From Gemmatimonadota bacterium (lineage in GTDB: Bacteria > 4572-55 > J002): a stretch of 17,871 nucleotides of DNA. The DNA lies in NCBI GenBank assembly GCA_003697105.1, contig RFFQ01000121.1, positions 1-17,871 of the forward strand, in the 5' to 3' direction. Below are positions 1 to 6,952 of this stretch, piece by piece. Positions within the stretch are counted from its first letter, which is position 1. Each line of letters opens with the position of its first letter. The position numbers and the translations under genes were made by a program. A model generated the notes under the pieces. The model ran no database searches. It saw nothing but the letters and a program-made list of their open reading frames with translations, and had not been told where the DNA came from.

Positions 1-716
1 ATAGACATCTTCAAGTATACTTTTTGAACCGATGTTTGAGGCACAAAAGACTGCATAACAGTGCGCTGCACTCGGACGGCAATTTCGCACCGCTTCATTG
101 CCACCGGTGAGTTTGGTCGTTATCAAAATGAGCTGTTGTCATGGTGAGATGACCTTGTTTTGACCGGATTTCCCCTGTTTTCAGGGTAGACGACCCCCTG
201 AGGGCAAATCTCTGTTTTTTTTGAGAAGATGTCCGCGATGTCAGTCCTTTCGGCTTTCCTTTACGTTCATGTTCATTTCATCTATGATCTGATTCAGTCC
301 CGAAGGCACGGGCAGCACCGGTATCATCCGTTAGGCGATACGTTTTTTTCAACCCTCTTCAGTCATCACCGACCGGTGCTTCCCGCAAGATTGCAAACAG
401 AGACGAAAGTTACCCTGATGGCTTTTTTGCTCAATTTCAGCTCTTTTTTCGTTTTAATCGCTGATATTCTGAGTCTAACGCGTTTATTTTGCAGATGGTC
501 TCCTGTCAGATGGAGGGTAAAATTGGGTTTACACCTCAAATCAAATCTGATGTTGGGAGTCTGTGGACGGAACGCTTCACTCGGTTCTCCCATTGAGACT
601 CTCGCAGAAGGCAAAATCGTTTCTTCGTTTTGTCCGGCATGAGGATCCAGTGAGTCGTTTTCGGGTCGCATAAGTAAAATAGACATCGTTAGGCTGCTCA
701 AAGACATGGTTAAAAA
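1..716. other. Gene-free or decayed stretch upstream of the deiminase lipoprotein
   Basis: I see no convincing gene here. The open frames on both strands (about 229-642 plus, 366-707 minus) lack a good ribosome binding site, show no recognisable motif and overlap each other, so neither is called. The stretch holds one attC-like stem (53-125) and two copies of GTTAGGC (330-336 and 688-694), which match the integron core-site consensus but have no facing inverse-core partner at the expected distance. It could be intergenic DNA, a decayed gene, or the edge of a cassette-like insertion. Confidence 0.5.
53..125 (+). repeat. attC-like imperfect inverted repeat (possible integron cassette recombination site)
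   Basis: The left end GCATAAC (53-59) and right end GTTATCA (119-125) pair over ATAAC/GTTAT, like R'' and R' boxes. Inside, ACTC (70-73) can pair with GAGT (109-112), and GGCAAT (78-83) pairs perfectly with ATTGCC (97-102), with a 13-nt loop and unpaired bases between blocks. The 73-bp length and the interrupted-stem pattern fit attC sites. The outermost bases do not match the RYYYAAC/GTTRRRY consensus fully, no integrase gene is visible, and no second complete site was found, so this remains a candidate. Confidence 0.35.
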
Positions 717-1775
717 ATGATACGAAAAACTATAACATTAGTAATTATCATAATGACAATGAGTGGATGTGTTGACACGCCAGTATTGGAAAAAGAAGAA
801 GTGTATTCCAACAAAATCTCAGATGACAGAATGCTTCTGGTGTTATCTGCTCCATCCATAAATGATTCGTATTACGCGCCGATATTTCAAATTATAGTAG
901 ATTTTCAAATTAAATATGCCAACGCCATTTTAGGGAATGATAATGTTGTGATCATTGTTGACAGAGATACTAAGGCATATTATGAGAACGAACTGCCAGA
1001 AGATTTGTTGATAATTGATGAAATACATGACATTTGGGCAAGAGATTTTTCGACAGTAAACCCACTTGAACCAGTTCAATTTGTCTACACTTGGGCATCC
1101 ATGACAAAGCAGGAAAGCGAGAGTGTTCAAAAAAGTTTCGATGACTTTGCCAATCGGTATCAAATACAAAGACAGTATGCGAATTTTTTACTGGACGGGG
1201 GAAACATTGTTGACAACTATGCCGGAAGGGTGATAACTACATCACGGTTTATGGAAGACAATCATCTCTCTTACGAAGAAGCAAAACAACTCCTACAAGA
1301 ACGTATTGGGGCAACAGAAGTTGCCATTTTAGAACCTGATGAAGAAGTATTAGCACATGCGGATGGGATGGTAAGTTGGATTGATGAAAACACATTGTTG
1401 GTCAATGATTATTCTGATGATGAATTATTTCGTGCAATAGTTATGGATGAATTACAGTCTGCTTTCCCGGATGTAAAAATTATTGAAGTTCCCGTTGAGT
1501 ATCAAAACAATCGCCCTGGAGAGTGGGAAGGGTTTGAATCCGCCTGCGGGGTAAATCTAAATTCAACGGTAACATTCAAGAACATCTATGTTCCCGTGTT
1601 CAACATGCAACATGATCAAGAAGTTATCAATATCATCAAGCGGAATTCAACAAAGACCGTAATTCCTGTGGATGCTTCAGGAGTATGTGCTATGGGTGGA
1701 AGCGTTAGATGTTTGACTTGGCAATTAACGGGAGAGAATGCTGAAAAATTGATACTGGCGGCTAGAAAAAAATGA
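717..1775 (+). CDS. Lipoprotein of the agmatine deiminase / peptidyl-arginine deiminase superfamily
   Basis: A 352-residue protein with a short hydrophobic leader and a lipobox ending MSGC (acylated Cys18), so probably an extracytoplasmic lipoprotein. The guanidino-group-modifying fold is suggested by IWARDF (Asp110), LDGGN (159-163), AHADG (His214, Asp216) and the C-terminal GGSVRC block with Cys332, which aligns with the catalytic cysteine of agmatine deiminases and Porphyromonas-type peptidyl-arginine deiminase. Known relatives hydrolyse agmatine or peptidyl-arginine to carbamoyl or citrulline products and ammonia. A lipoprotein location favours a peptide or extracellular substrate, but this is inference. 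The start at 717 has no clear Shine-Dalgarno. The coding sequence is much richer in AAA, AAT, ATT and ATA codons than its neighbours, suggesting transfer. It stands alone: korB follows after 224 bp with its own ribosome site. The superfamily is fairly secure; the substrate is unknown. Confidence 0.8.
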   Translation: MIRKTITLVIIIMTMSGCVDTPVLEKEEVYSNKISDDRMLLVLSAPSINDSYYAPIFQIIVDFQIKYANAILGNDNVVIIVDRDTKAYYENELPEDLLIIDEIHDIWARDFSTVNPLEPVQFVYTWASMTKQESESVQKSFDDFANRYQIQRQYANFLLDGGNIVDNYAGRVITTSRFMEDNHLSYEEAKQLLQERIGATEVAILEPDEEVLAHADGMVSWIDENTLLVNDYSDDELFRAIVMDELQSAFPDVKIIEVPVEYQNNRPGEWEGFESACGVNLNSTVTFKNIYVPVFNMQHDQEVINIIKRNSTKTVIPVDASGVCAMGGSVRCLTWQLTGENAEKLILAARKK

Positions 1776-1999
1776 GAGCAAGACCACAGCAATTCATATT
1801 GAACTTTGGTGCTATTCATACGGCTTAAAAAGTCACTTTTGGCGAAGGTATTGGAATTCACGTTATGATAGATTGGAATTTGCTGAAAGTTTCCAGATGG
1901 ATGTTCATGTGGAAGCGTGAATCACCTACAAATTAACAGTTGTTAAGAACAGGAAAACCTTTTTTTCTTAGAGTCTTCATAAATGGAGGATGTGTTTTC
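1776..1999. other. Intergenic region between deiminase lipoprotein and korB, with a small palindrome
   Basis: No gene is visible. Two small symmetric elements occur: AAAAGT-C-ACTTTT at 1828-1840, and TTAACA-GT-TGTTAA at 1933-1946, which lies about 54 bases before the korB start and could be an operator. A korA gene, expected just upstream of korB in most genomes, is absent. No convincing terminator for the deiminase gene is seen. Confidence 0.4.
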
Positions 2000-3043
2000 A
2001 TGAGCACCCAAATTGCGCCTAACTTAAAAGCCAAAGATTTTGCCTCGGACCAGACGGTGCGCTGGTGCCCCGGCTGCGGGGATTATGCGATTCTGTCCGC
2101 TATTCAGAAAACTCTCCCCAAAGTGGGTGTCCCGCGTGAAAACACGGTGATTGTTAGTGGTATTGGTTGTTCGTCGCGCTTGCCCTATTACATGAATACC
2201 TACGGCTTCCATACGATTCATGGGCGGGGGGCAACCATTGCCACCGGAATCAAACTTGCCAACCCGGAACTGATGGTCTGGCTGGTCACCGGAGATGGCG
2301 ATTCCATCTCCATTGGAGGAAATCATCTGATTCACCTCCTGCGGCGCAATGTGAACATCAATGTCTTGCTATTTAATAATGAAATTTACGGCTTGACCAA
2401 AGGGCAATATTCGCCAACCTCAAAACAGGGTGTCGTGACCAAATCTACTCCTTTTGGTTCTTTGGATGAGCCGTTTCGTCCAACCAGTTTGGCGCTCAGT
2501 GCAGAAGCGGCATTTGTTGCCCGCACGATGGATAAAGATGTCAAACACATGAGCCAAATGATTGAACGGTGTGCCCAACACACCGGGACATCTTTTTTAG
2601 AAATCTTCCAAAATTGCGTGATCTTCAATGATGGCGTGTTTGAACCGTTGACCAACAAAGCGACCCGCCCGGATACCGTACTCTATCTTGAGCATGGTAA
2701 GCCCATGATTTTTGGGCAAAATCGTCAAAAAGGGATTCGATTGCTAGACGGTACTCCAGACGTTGTTGATCTTTCGACCGGTGAGCTGGGTCTGGACGAT
2801 CTATGGATTCACGACGAGAAAGACCCCGACCCCGCTCGTGCTTTCATTCTCTCTCGTATGGGGCAACATCCTGATCTCCCCACGCCGGTGGGTGTTTTCC
2901 GCAATGTACCTCGCCCGACTTACGAGGAATTGCTAATCGACCAAATTGAAATGGTCAAAGCTCAAAAGGGAAAGGGTGATCTCAAATCGCTATTTTACAG
3001 CGGTGATGTGTGGGAAGTTGGAAATACCCCCATTAATAGATGA
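2000..3043 (+). CDS. korB: 2-oxoacid:ferredoxin oxidoreductase, beta (thiamine diphosphate) subunit
   Basis: A 347-residue subunit that binds thiamine diphosphate and, with the alpha/gamma partner, oxidatively decarboxylates a 2-oxoacid (probably 2-oxoglutarate) to the acyl-CoA while reducing ferredoxin. The N-terminus carries RWCPGCGDY (Cys23, Cys26). Further cysteines in GIGCSS (Cys57) and FQNCVIFND (Cys206) complete the usual four-cysteine iron-sulfur ligand set. The cofactor motif runs from TGDGD (97-101) to FNNEIYGLT (125-133). The start at 2000 is chosen because GGAGG lies about 10 bases upstream and homologues begin near here; an upstream in-frame ATG at 1940 would add 20 unlikely residues. 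The gene ends 41 bases before the YjbH-like gene. The usual preceding korA is missing from the window, so the partner must be elsewhere or absent. The 2-oxoacid specificity (2-oxoglutarate versus others) is not certain. Confidence 0.9.
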   Translation: MSTQIAPNLKAKDFASDQTVRWCPGCGDYAILSAIQKTLPKVGVPRENTVIVSGIGCSSRLPYYMNTYGFHTIHGRGATIATGIKLANPELMVWLVTGDGDSISIGGNHLIHLLRRNVNINVLLFNNEIYGLTKGQYSPTSKQGVVTKSTPFGSLDEPFRPTSLALSAEAAFVARTMDKDVKHMSQMIERCAQHTGTSFLEIFQNCVIFNDGVFEPLTNKATRPDTVLYLEHGKPMIFGQNRQKGIRLLDGTPDVVDLSTGELGLDDLWIHDEKDPDPARAFILSRMGQHPDLPTPVGVFRNVPRPTYEELLIDQIEMVKAQKGKGDLKSLFYSGDVWEVGNTPINR

Positions 3044-3084
3044 ATAGGGGGGGTACCTGTTGCTCCCAATTGGGTGAAATCCTC

Positions 3085-3813
3085 ATGCGGAACACACGCT
3101 TATTGCTTATTCTGCTTTTCATCAGTTTCTTACCTTCCGGTGCATTCTCCCAGTCCTTGACAGGTGTAAGTGGGTTACTCACCATTCCCACGGCTGAGAT
3201 GCTCGATGACGGGCAAATGGCTGTCGGGCTTACCTTTCAGGACGAAAAATATCTGCGGGCGTTTCCCAGCCGTCCAGATAACCATTTGCTGGCATCGTAT
3301 ATCACCTTGAGCTATTTCTCGTTTTTAGAACTTGCCTTGCGCTTAAATCGTCCGGTTGACCCAGCGGCGGGTGTCGTAGGGAAGGTGGGGATTGGTGACC
3401 GGCTACCAATGATCCGGTTGCGACTGCCTCGCTTCCACCCTGCGTTACCGGCAATCGTTATTGGGCAACATGATTATTCGGTACTTTCTCCGGCGGAAGA
3501 AGCATCGCATTTTAGCGCGTCGTATGGGGTTTTATCGCAAGAAATAAAGCTCAGATGGAAGGGGATCGAACTAACGTCATTTCATCTGGGGTATGGGGTT
3601 GATCTGGTCACTGCCCATCATCATGAATTTGTGGGTTGGTTTGGCGGAACTCGCTTCAAAGCGACCCAATGGCTAATGCTCCTACTCGAATACGACGCCG
3701 AGTATTGGAACGGGGGATTCCGGCTCCATCTGCGGGATGCCGCGCATGTGACCATCGGTTGGAAACAATTTGATTCTCTATTAGCGGGATTCAACATCAA
3801 CTTTTATTTATGA
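3085..3813 (+). CDS. YjbH-like outer-membrane beta-barrel protein, N-terminal half only
   Basis: A 242-residue protein starting at Met 3085, with a clear signal peptide (hydrophobic run to about residue 22, GAFSQ). An in-frame ATG at 3040 lacks a signal-peptide layout and is rejected. After cleavage comes LTGVSGLLTIPTAEMLDDGQ (25-44), matching the start of the YjbH family (GVGLLQTPTARM in E. coli YjbH as I recall it). Alternating aromatic/hydrophobic strands follow, ending in NINFYL, a typical barrel C-terminus. E. coli YjbH is about 700 residues and is linked to exopolysaccharide export; this protein covers only its first barrel. The remainder resembles the separate gene at 13298. It lies between korB and dCMP deaminase, 7 bases before the latter, probably co-transcribed. 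It may be an outer-membrane protein of envelope polysaccharide handling; function is inferred from the family. Confidence 0.7.
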   Translation: MRNTRLLLILLFISFLPSGAFSQSLTGVSGLLTIPTAEMLDDGQMAVGLTFQDEKYLRAFPSRPDNHLLASYITLSYFSFLELALRLNRPVDPAAGVVGKVGIGDRLPMIRLRLPRFHPALPAIVIGQHDYSVLSPAEEASHFSASYGVLSQEIKLRWKGIELTSFHLGYGVDLVTAHHHEFVGWFGGTRFKATQWLMLLLEYDAEYWNGGFRLHLRDAAHVTIGWKQFDSLLAGFNINFYL

Positions 3814-3820
3814 GGACCCT

Positions 3821-4318
3821 ATGGCAACATCGGATCATCTCAGTTGGGACGAGTATTTTATGGGTATCGCCATCTTTACTTCTTTGCGCTCCAAAGACCC
3901 AAAAACCAAAGTGGGCGCGATCATCGTCAACGACCAAAATCACATTGTTGGTACCGGTTATAACGGCTTTGTCGCCGGAGCGGATGAGTCCAAATTTACT
4001 TGGAACAAAACGGGCGCTTGGTTGGAGACCAAATATCCTTATGTTGTCCATGCCGAAGCGAATGCGCTGCTCAATACAACGGTGAACGATCTGCAAAATT
4101 GCCGCGTTTATGTAACGCTGTTTCCTTGTAACGAGTGTGCCAAGCAAATTGCTCAGAAAAAATTAGCGGAAGTGATTTATTTACGGCGGAAAGATAAAAT
4201 TGAAGAAATTTACACCGCTTCCGAGCGGATATTTGAGGCAACGGGCATCAAAACCCGGCAGTTGGTATTGCCTTCTTTGGAGACCATTCTCCACAAATTT
4301 ACCGATTTTATCCCCTAG
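3821..4318 (+). CDS. Deoxycytidylate (dCMP) deaminase family protein
   Basis: A 165-residue cytosolic zinc enzyme that deaminates dCMP to dUMP, feeding thymidylate synthesis. Key features are the zinc and proton-relay motif HAEANA (His78, Glu80) and PCNECAK (Cys103, Cys106). The N-terminal SKDPKTKVGAIIV block and the TGYNGF loop are typical of dCMP deaminases rather than cytidine or tRNA-adenosine deaminases. Length is normal for the family. The ATG follows the preceding stop by 7 bases, with GAGG overlapping that stop as ribosome site. The 3' end overlaps the convergent nadK by 11 bases, so the two genes share their stop region with no terminator between them. A ComEB-type competence role is not implied by this context. 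Confidence 0.92.
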   Translation: MATSDHLSWDEYFMGIAIFTSLRSKDPKTKVGAIIVNDQNHIVGTGYNGFVAGADESKFTWNKTGAWLETKYPYVVHAEANALLNTTVNDLQNCRVYVTLFPCNECAKQIAQKKLAEVIYLRRKDKIEEIYTASERIFEATGIKTRQLVLPSLETILHKFTDFIP

Positions 4319-5180
4319 ATTCCGTTTTGGCAACACCCCATCCTAATTTTTCCCGGAGCAAATCATAAAAGGAGCGGCGGGTGATGCGGACTAATTGGAT
4401 GGTCTCCGGTGCGCGTTGGATGAGAATCTGGTCGCTGATATGCAAGGAAATCCCTGCCTGACCATCAATGGTCAACACGGCGTCGCCAATTACCCGTTCT
4501 AACTGAATCCGCAGGATCACATCATCGGGAACGATCATGGGGCGAATGGCAAACATGTGCGGGCAAATGGGGGTAATGACCAGTGCCTTCATCAGGGGGG
4601 TTAAAATGGGACCGCCAGCAGAGAGGGAATATGCCGTAGAACCGGTGGGGGTCGAGACAATCAAGCCATCCGCGGTATAGCTGCTCACATACTCTTTATT
4701 AATGTGGAGCACCATCCCGAGCACGCGTGCGGTGGTACCCCGATGGATCACGGCATCGTTCATTCCAAAATAGGTTTCGTGGTCTTTACCGTTGCGAATA
4801 ATGGTTGCTTGTATGCCCATCCGGTGTTCAATTTGATAGTTCCCGTTATACAGTAATGGCAAAAGGTCATCCATTTTATCCACATTGGTATCGACCAAAA
4901 ACCCCAATCGCCCCATATTGATTCCGGCAATGGGCACATGACATGGGCCCATCACCCGAGCGGTGGCTAACAGGGTCCCATCGCCACCCAAAACAAGTGC
5001 CATATCAATCTGCTTTCCTAATTCCTCAATTGGTAGCACTCCATCGGCAAACCCTGCCAAGCGGGCGCTACGGTCTTCCAAATAGACTTCGTGCCCGTCT
5101 GCCCGAATTTTTTGCAATAGTGGGATAGCGAACGGTTCAATATCGGAAAATTCAATGTTGATAATAACCCCAAAGCGCAT
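4308..5180 (-). CDS. nadK: NAD kinase
   Basis: A 290-residue cytosolic enzyme that phosphorylates NAD to NADP using ATP or polyphosphate. The catalytic GGDGT motif is at 65-69, followed by NMGRLGFL (88-95), the MNDAV segment (140-144, NE/D motif) and the glycine-rich DGLIVSTPTGSTAYS block (171-185), with the SAGGP loop after it. Length is typical. The start ATG is preceded by AGGAG at a 6-base spacing, and this site overlaps the stop region of the preceding CorC-type gene, indicating translational coupling. It is the last gene of the minus-strand operon and overlaps dCMP deaminase tail to tail by 11 bases. Confidence 0.95.
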   Translation of the reverse strand: MRFGVIINIEFSDIEPFAIPLLQKIRADGHEVYLEDRSARLAGFADGVLPIEELGKQIDMALVLGGDGTLLATARVMGPCHVPIAGINMGRLGFLVDTNVDKMDDLLPLLYNGNYQIEHRMGIQATIIRNGKDHETYFGMNDAVIHRGTTARVLGMVLHINKEYVSSYTADGLIVSTPTGSTAYSLSAGGPILTPLMKALVITPICPHMFAIRPMIVPDDVILRIQLERVIGDAVLTIDGQAGISLHISDQILIQRAPETIQLVRITRRSFYDLLREKLGWGVAKTESRG

Positions 5181-5189
5181 TGGGTGCTC

Positions 5190-6494
5190 CTATTCTTCCG
5201 CCGCGATTTCATGGTTTGGCAGGAAATATAGCTTGATTTTTTTGATACGATGCCCGTCAATACGGAGGATTTCAAACCGGTAATTTTGATAATCGATGGT
5301 CTCATGCGGCTCTGGGACACGTCCTAATTGATCGAAAATGAACCCCCCGAGAGTGTCATAATCTTCATTAACCGGCAAATTTAACCCCAGTTCGTCATTC
5401 AGTTCGTCGATATCCATGATGGCATCGATTAAGTAGGTCTGTTCGTCGATTTTACGGAACAAGGGGGTTGTTTCCACATCATATTCATCAAAGATATCGC
5501 CGACAATTTCTTCGATAATGTCTTCCAAAGTAACCAACCCGGCGGTACCGCCGTATTCATCCACCACAATGGCAATGTGAATCTTCTCTTTCCGGAATTC
5601 TTGGAGCAATTCGCGGATATGCTTACTTTCCGGGACAAACCAAGCCTTGCGCATGATCTCGCGCAAATCCGTGATCGGTTCTTGGCGTTTCAACTGGGAG
5701 AGCAGGTCTTTCGCGTACAAAATCCCGATAATATTATCGATTGTCCCTTCATACAGCGGGATACGGGAATGTCCTTTATTGACTATCAACTCCATGATGT
5801 CCGCCGGATGCTCATCATCGGCATCAAAAACGACCATGTCGATTCGCGGGATCATGACTTCCCGCACCACGGTCTCTCCAAACTCCATCACCCCGCGGAT
5901 CATTTCTCGTTCTTCTTCTTTAAACCCCTCATCTTTATCGGGGGTATCGGGTATTTGAGAGCGAATTTCTTCCACCAGCACATAGGGTGATAAATATTCA
6001 TGACCAAAATAGGAGGAAAAGGCATGAAGAAATTGGTGTAACGGCAGGGTGACCGGAAAGCTCACCCAATATAATAGACGAAAAAGTGCCAGAAGATGTG
6101 TGTTTCTTGCCAAGTGATGAATATGGTGTACGGCATAGCTCCGGGGTACAATATCGCCAAATAGAATGAGCGCCACGAAAATCAGGATAAGTGTTAAAAT
6201 GCCTATCCAGAAGTGATCCAAATTCGTGGTGATACGGCTTGCCACGATGAGTGCCCCTCCCCCAAAGAGCGTTGTCCAAAAATGGAGCACGACAAACAGT
6301 AAATCCCGATCGCGGAATAAGTCCGTAAGCTGTTGAAATTGGCGCTCATGGGTATCTCGCAGTTCATTTAGTTGAAGCCGGGACAGACCAAAAAACGCCA
6401 CTTTTAAGATGGAAATAAACGCATGACCTGTAACAAACAAAATAAGCAAACCGATGTAAAAAACAGCAATGCTTTGTGAGGGAAGATCGTCCAC
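5190..6494 (-). CDS. CorC/HlyC-type membrane protein with DUF21 (CNNM), CBS pair and CorC_HlyC domains
   Basis: A 434-residue inner-membrane protein. Residues 1-170 form the DUF21/CNNM membrane domain with several hydrophobic segments and a GDIVPRSYAVHH segment (113-124) replacing the usual GEIxPK motif. A tandem CBS pair follows at about 205-335, with VMIPRIDMV (213-221) and VVDEYGGTAGLVTLEDIIEE (310-329). The C-terminus (about 345-425) is a CorC_HlyC FAD-like-fold domain. The family includes bacterial CorC magnesium exporters, often misnamed hemolysins, and GldE-like proteins; divalent-cation transport is the best guess. The start codon is GTG (6494-6492), with GAGGT about 9 bases upstream. 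It lies 26 bases after ybeY and 9 before nadK in the same operon. Confidence 0.88.
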   Translation of the reverse strand: MDDLPSQSIAVFYIGLLILFVTGHAFISILKVAFFGLSRLQLNELRDTHERQFQQLTDLFRDRDLLFVVLHFWTTLFGGGALIVASRITTNLDHFWIGILTLILIFVALILFGDIVPRSYAVHHIHHLARNTHLLALFRLLYWVSFPVTLPLHQFLHAFSSYFGHEYLSPYVLVEEIRSQIPDTPDKDEGFKEEEREMIRGVMEFGETVVREVMIPRIDMVVFDADDEHPADIMELIVNKGHSRIPLYEGTIDNIIGILYAKDLLSQLKRQEPITDLREIMRKAWFVPESKHIRELLQEFRKEKIHIAIVVDEYGGTAGLVTLEDIIEEIVGDIFDEYDVETTPLFRKIDEQTYLIDAIMDIDELNDELGLNLPVNEDYDTLGGFIFDQLGRVPEPHETIDYQNYRFEILRIDGHRIKKIKLYFLPNHEIAAEE

Positions 6495-6520
6495 GTTTGG
6501 GTTACCTCTTCATAAAGTTA

Positions 6521-6952
6521 TTAACTCGATCCCGGCAGGTCGATGGTTAAATAGTAATCCTCTTTCTGCCGCATCATTTCGGCACCGGCGGTCGTTTCGT
6601 GATCATAGCCGAGCAGATGTAAAACGCCATGTATCGCCAGCCGGTGTATCTCGTTTTCAACACTCACCCCGTATTCCTGAGCTTGCACGACGGCGCGGTC
6701 GTAGGAAATATAAATATCACCGATCAACGGCTCTTCTGACCCCACTTCTGAAAGCGGAAATGAGATGACATCCGTTTCCCAATCATGGTTCAAATACTGC
6801 CGGTTCATCGCTCGCAGTTCTGGATCGGTTAAAAACGTAATGCTAATCTCGGTTTTTTGCTGAGGTAATTCATTTACCATCAGATGTTCTAGCCGTTGCC
6901 GGAGACTTTTCGGGTTGATCTGCTGGGGCGCCTGATTGATATAGATCGACAT
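6521..6952 (-). CDS. ybeY: Endoribonuclease / rRNA maturation factor YbeY
   Basis: A 143-residue single-strand-specific metallo-endoribonuclease acting in 16S rRNA 3' maturation and late 70S quality control. The zinc-binding signature HGVLHLLGYDH is present, with His108, His112 and His118. SFPLSE and GDIYIS also match the family. The start at 6952 is chosen because MSIYINQ fits the usual N-terminal strand; the reading frame stays open for 20 more codons (to 7012), which would be non-homologous. The chosen start lies inside the 3' end of pgpH, giving an 83-base overlap in a different frame, and its ribosome site (AGG directly before the ATG) is poor, so expression probably depends on translation of pgpH. 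Confidence 0.93.
   Translation of the reverse strand: MSIYINQAPQQINPKSLRQRLEHLMVNELPQQKTEISITFLTDPELRAMNRQYLNHDWETDVISFPLSEVGSEEPLIGDIYISYDRAVVQAQEYGVSVENEIHRLAIHGVLHLLGYDHETTAGAEMMRQKEDYYLTIDLPGSS

Noticed and set aside
229-642. A 137-codon plus-strand open frame near the left end
   Set aside because: No ribosome site, no recognisable domain, odd composition, and overlapped by an equally plausible minus-strand frame; treated as chance.
366-707. A 113-codon minus-strand open frame near the left end
   Set aside because: No motif and no ribosome site; no support beyond being open.
1940-1999. Upstream ATG extension of korB
   Set aside because: The 20 extra residues do not fit the family and the strong GGAGG precedes the ATG at 2000.
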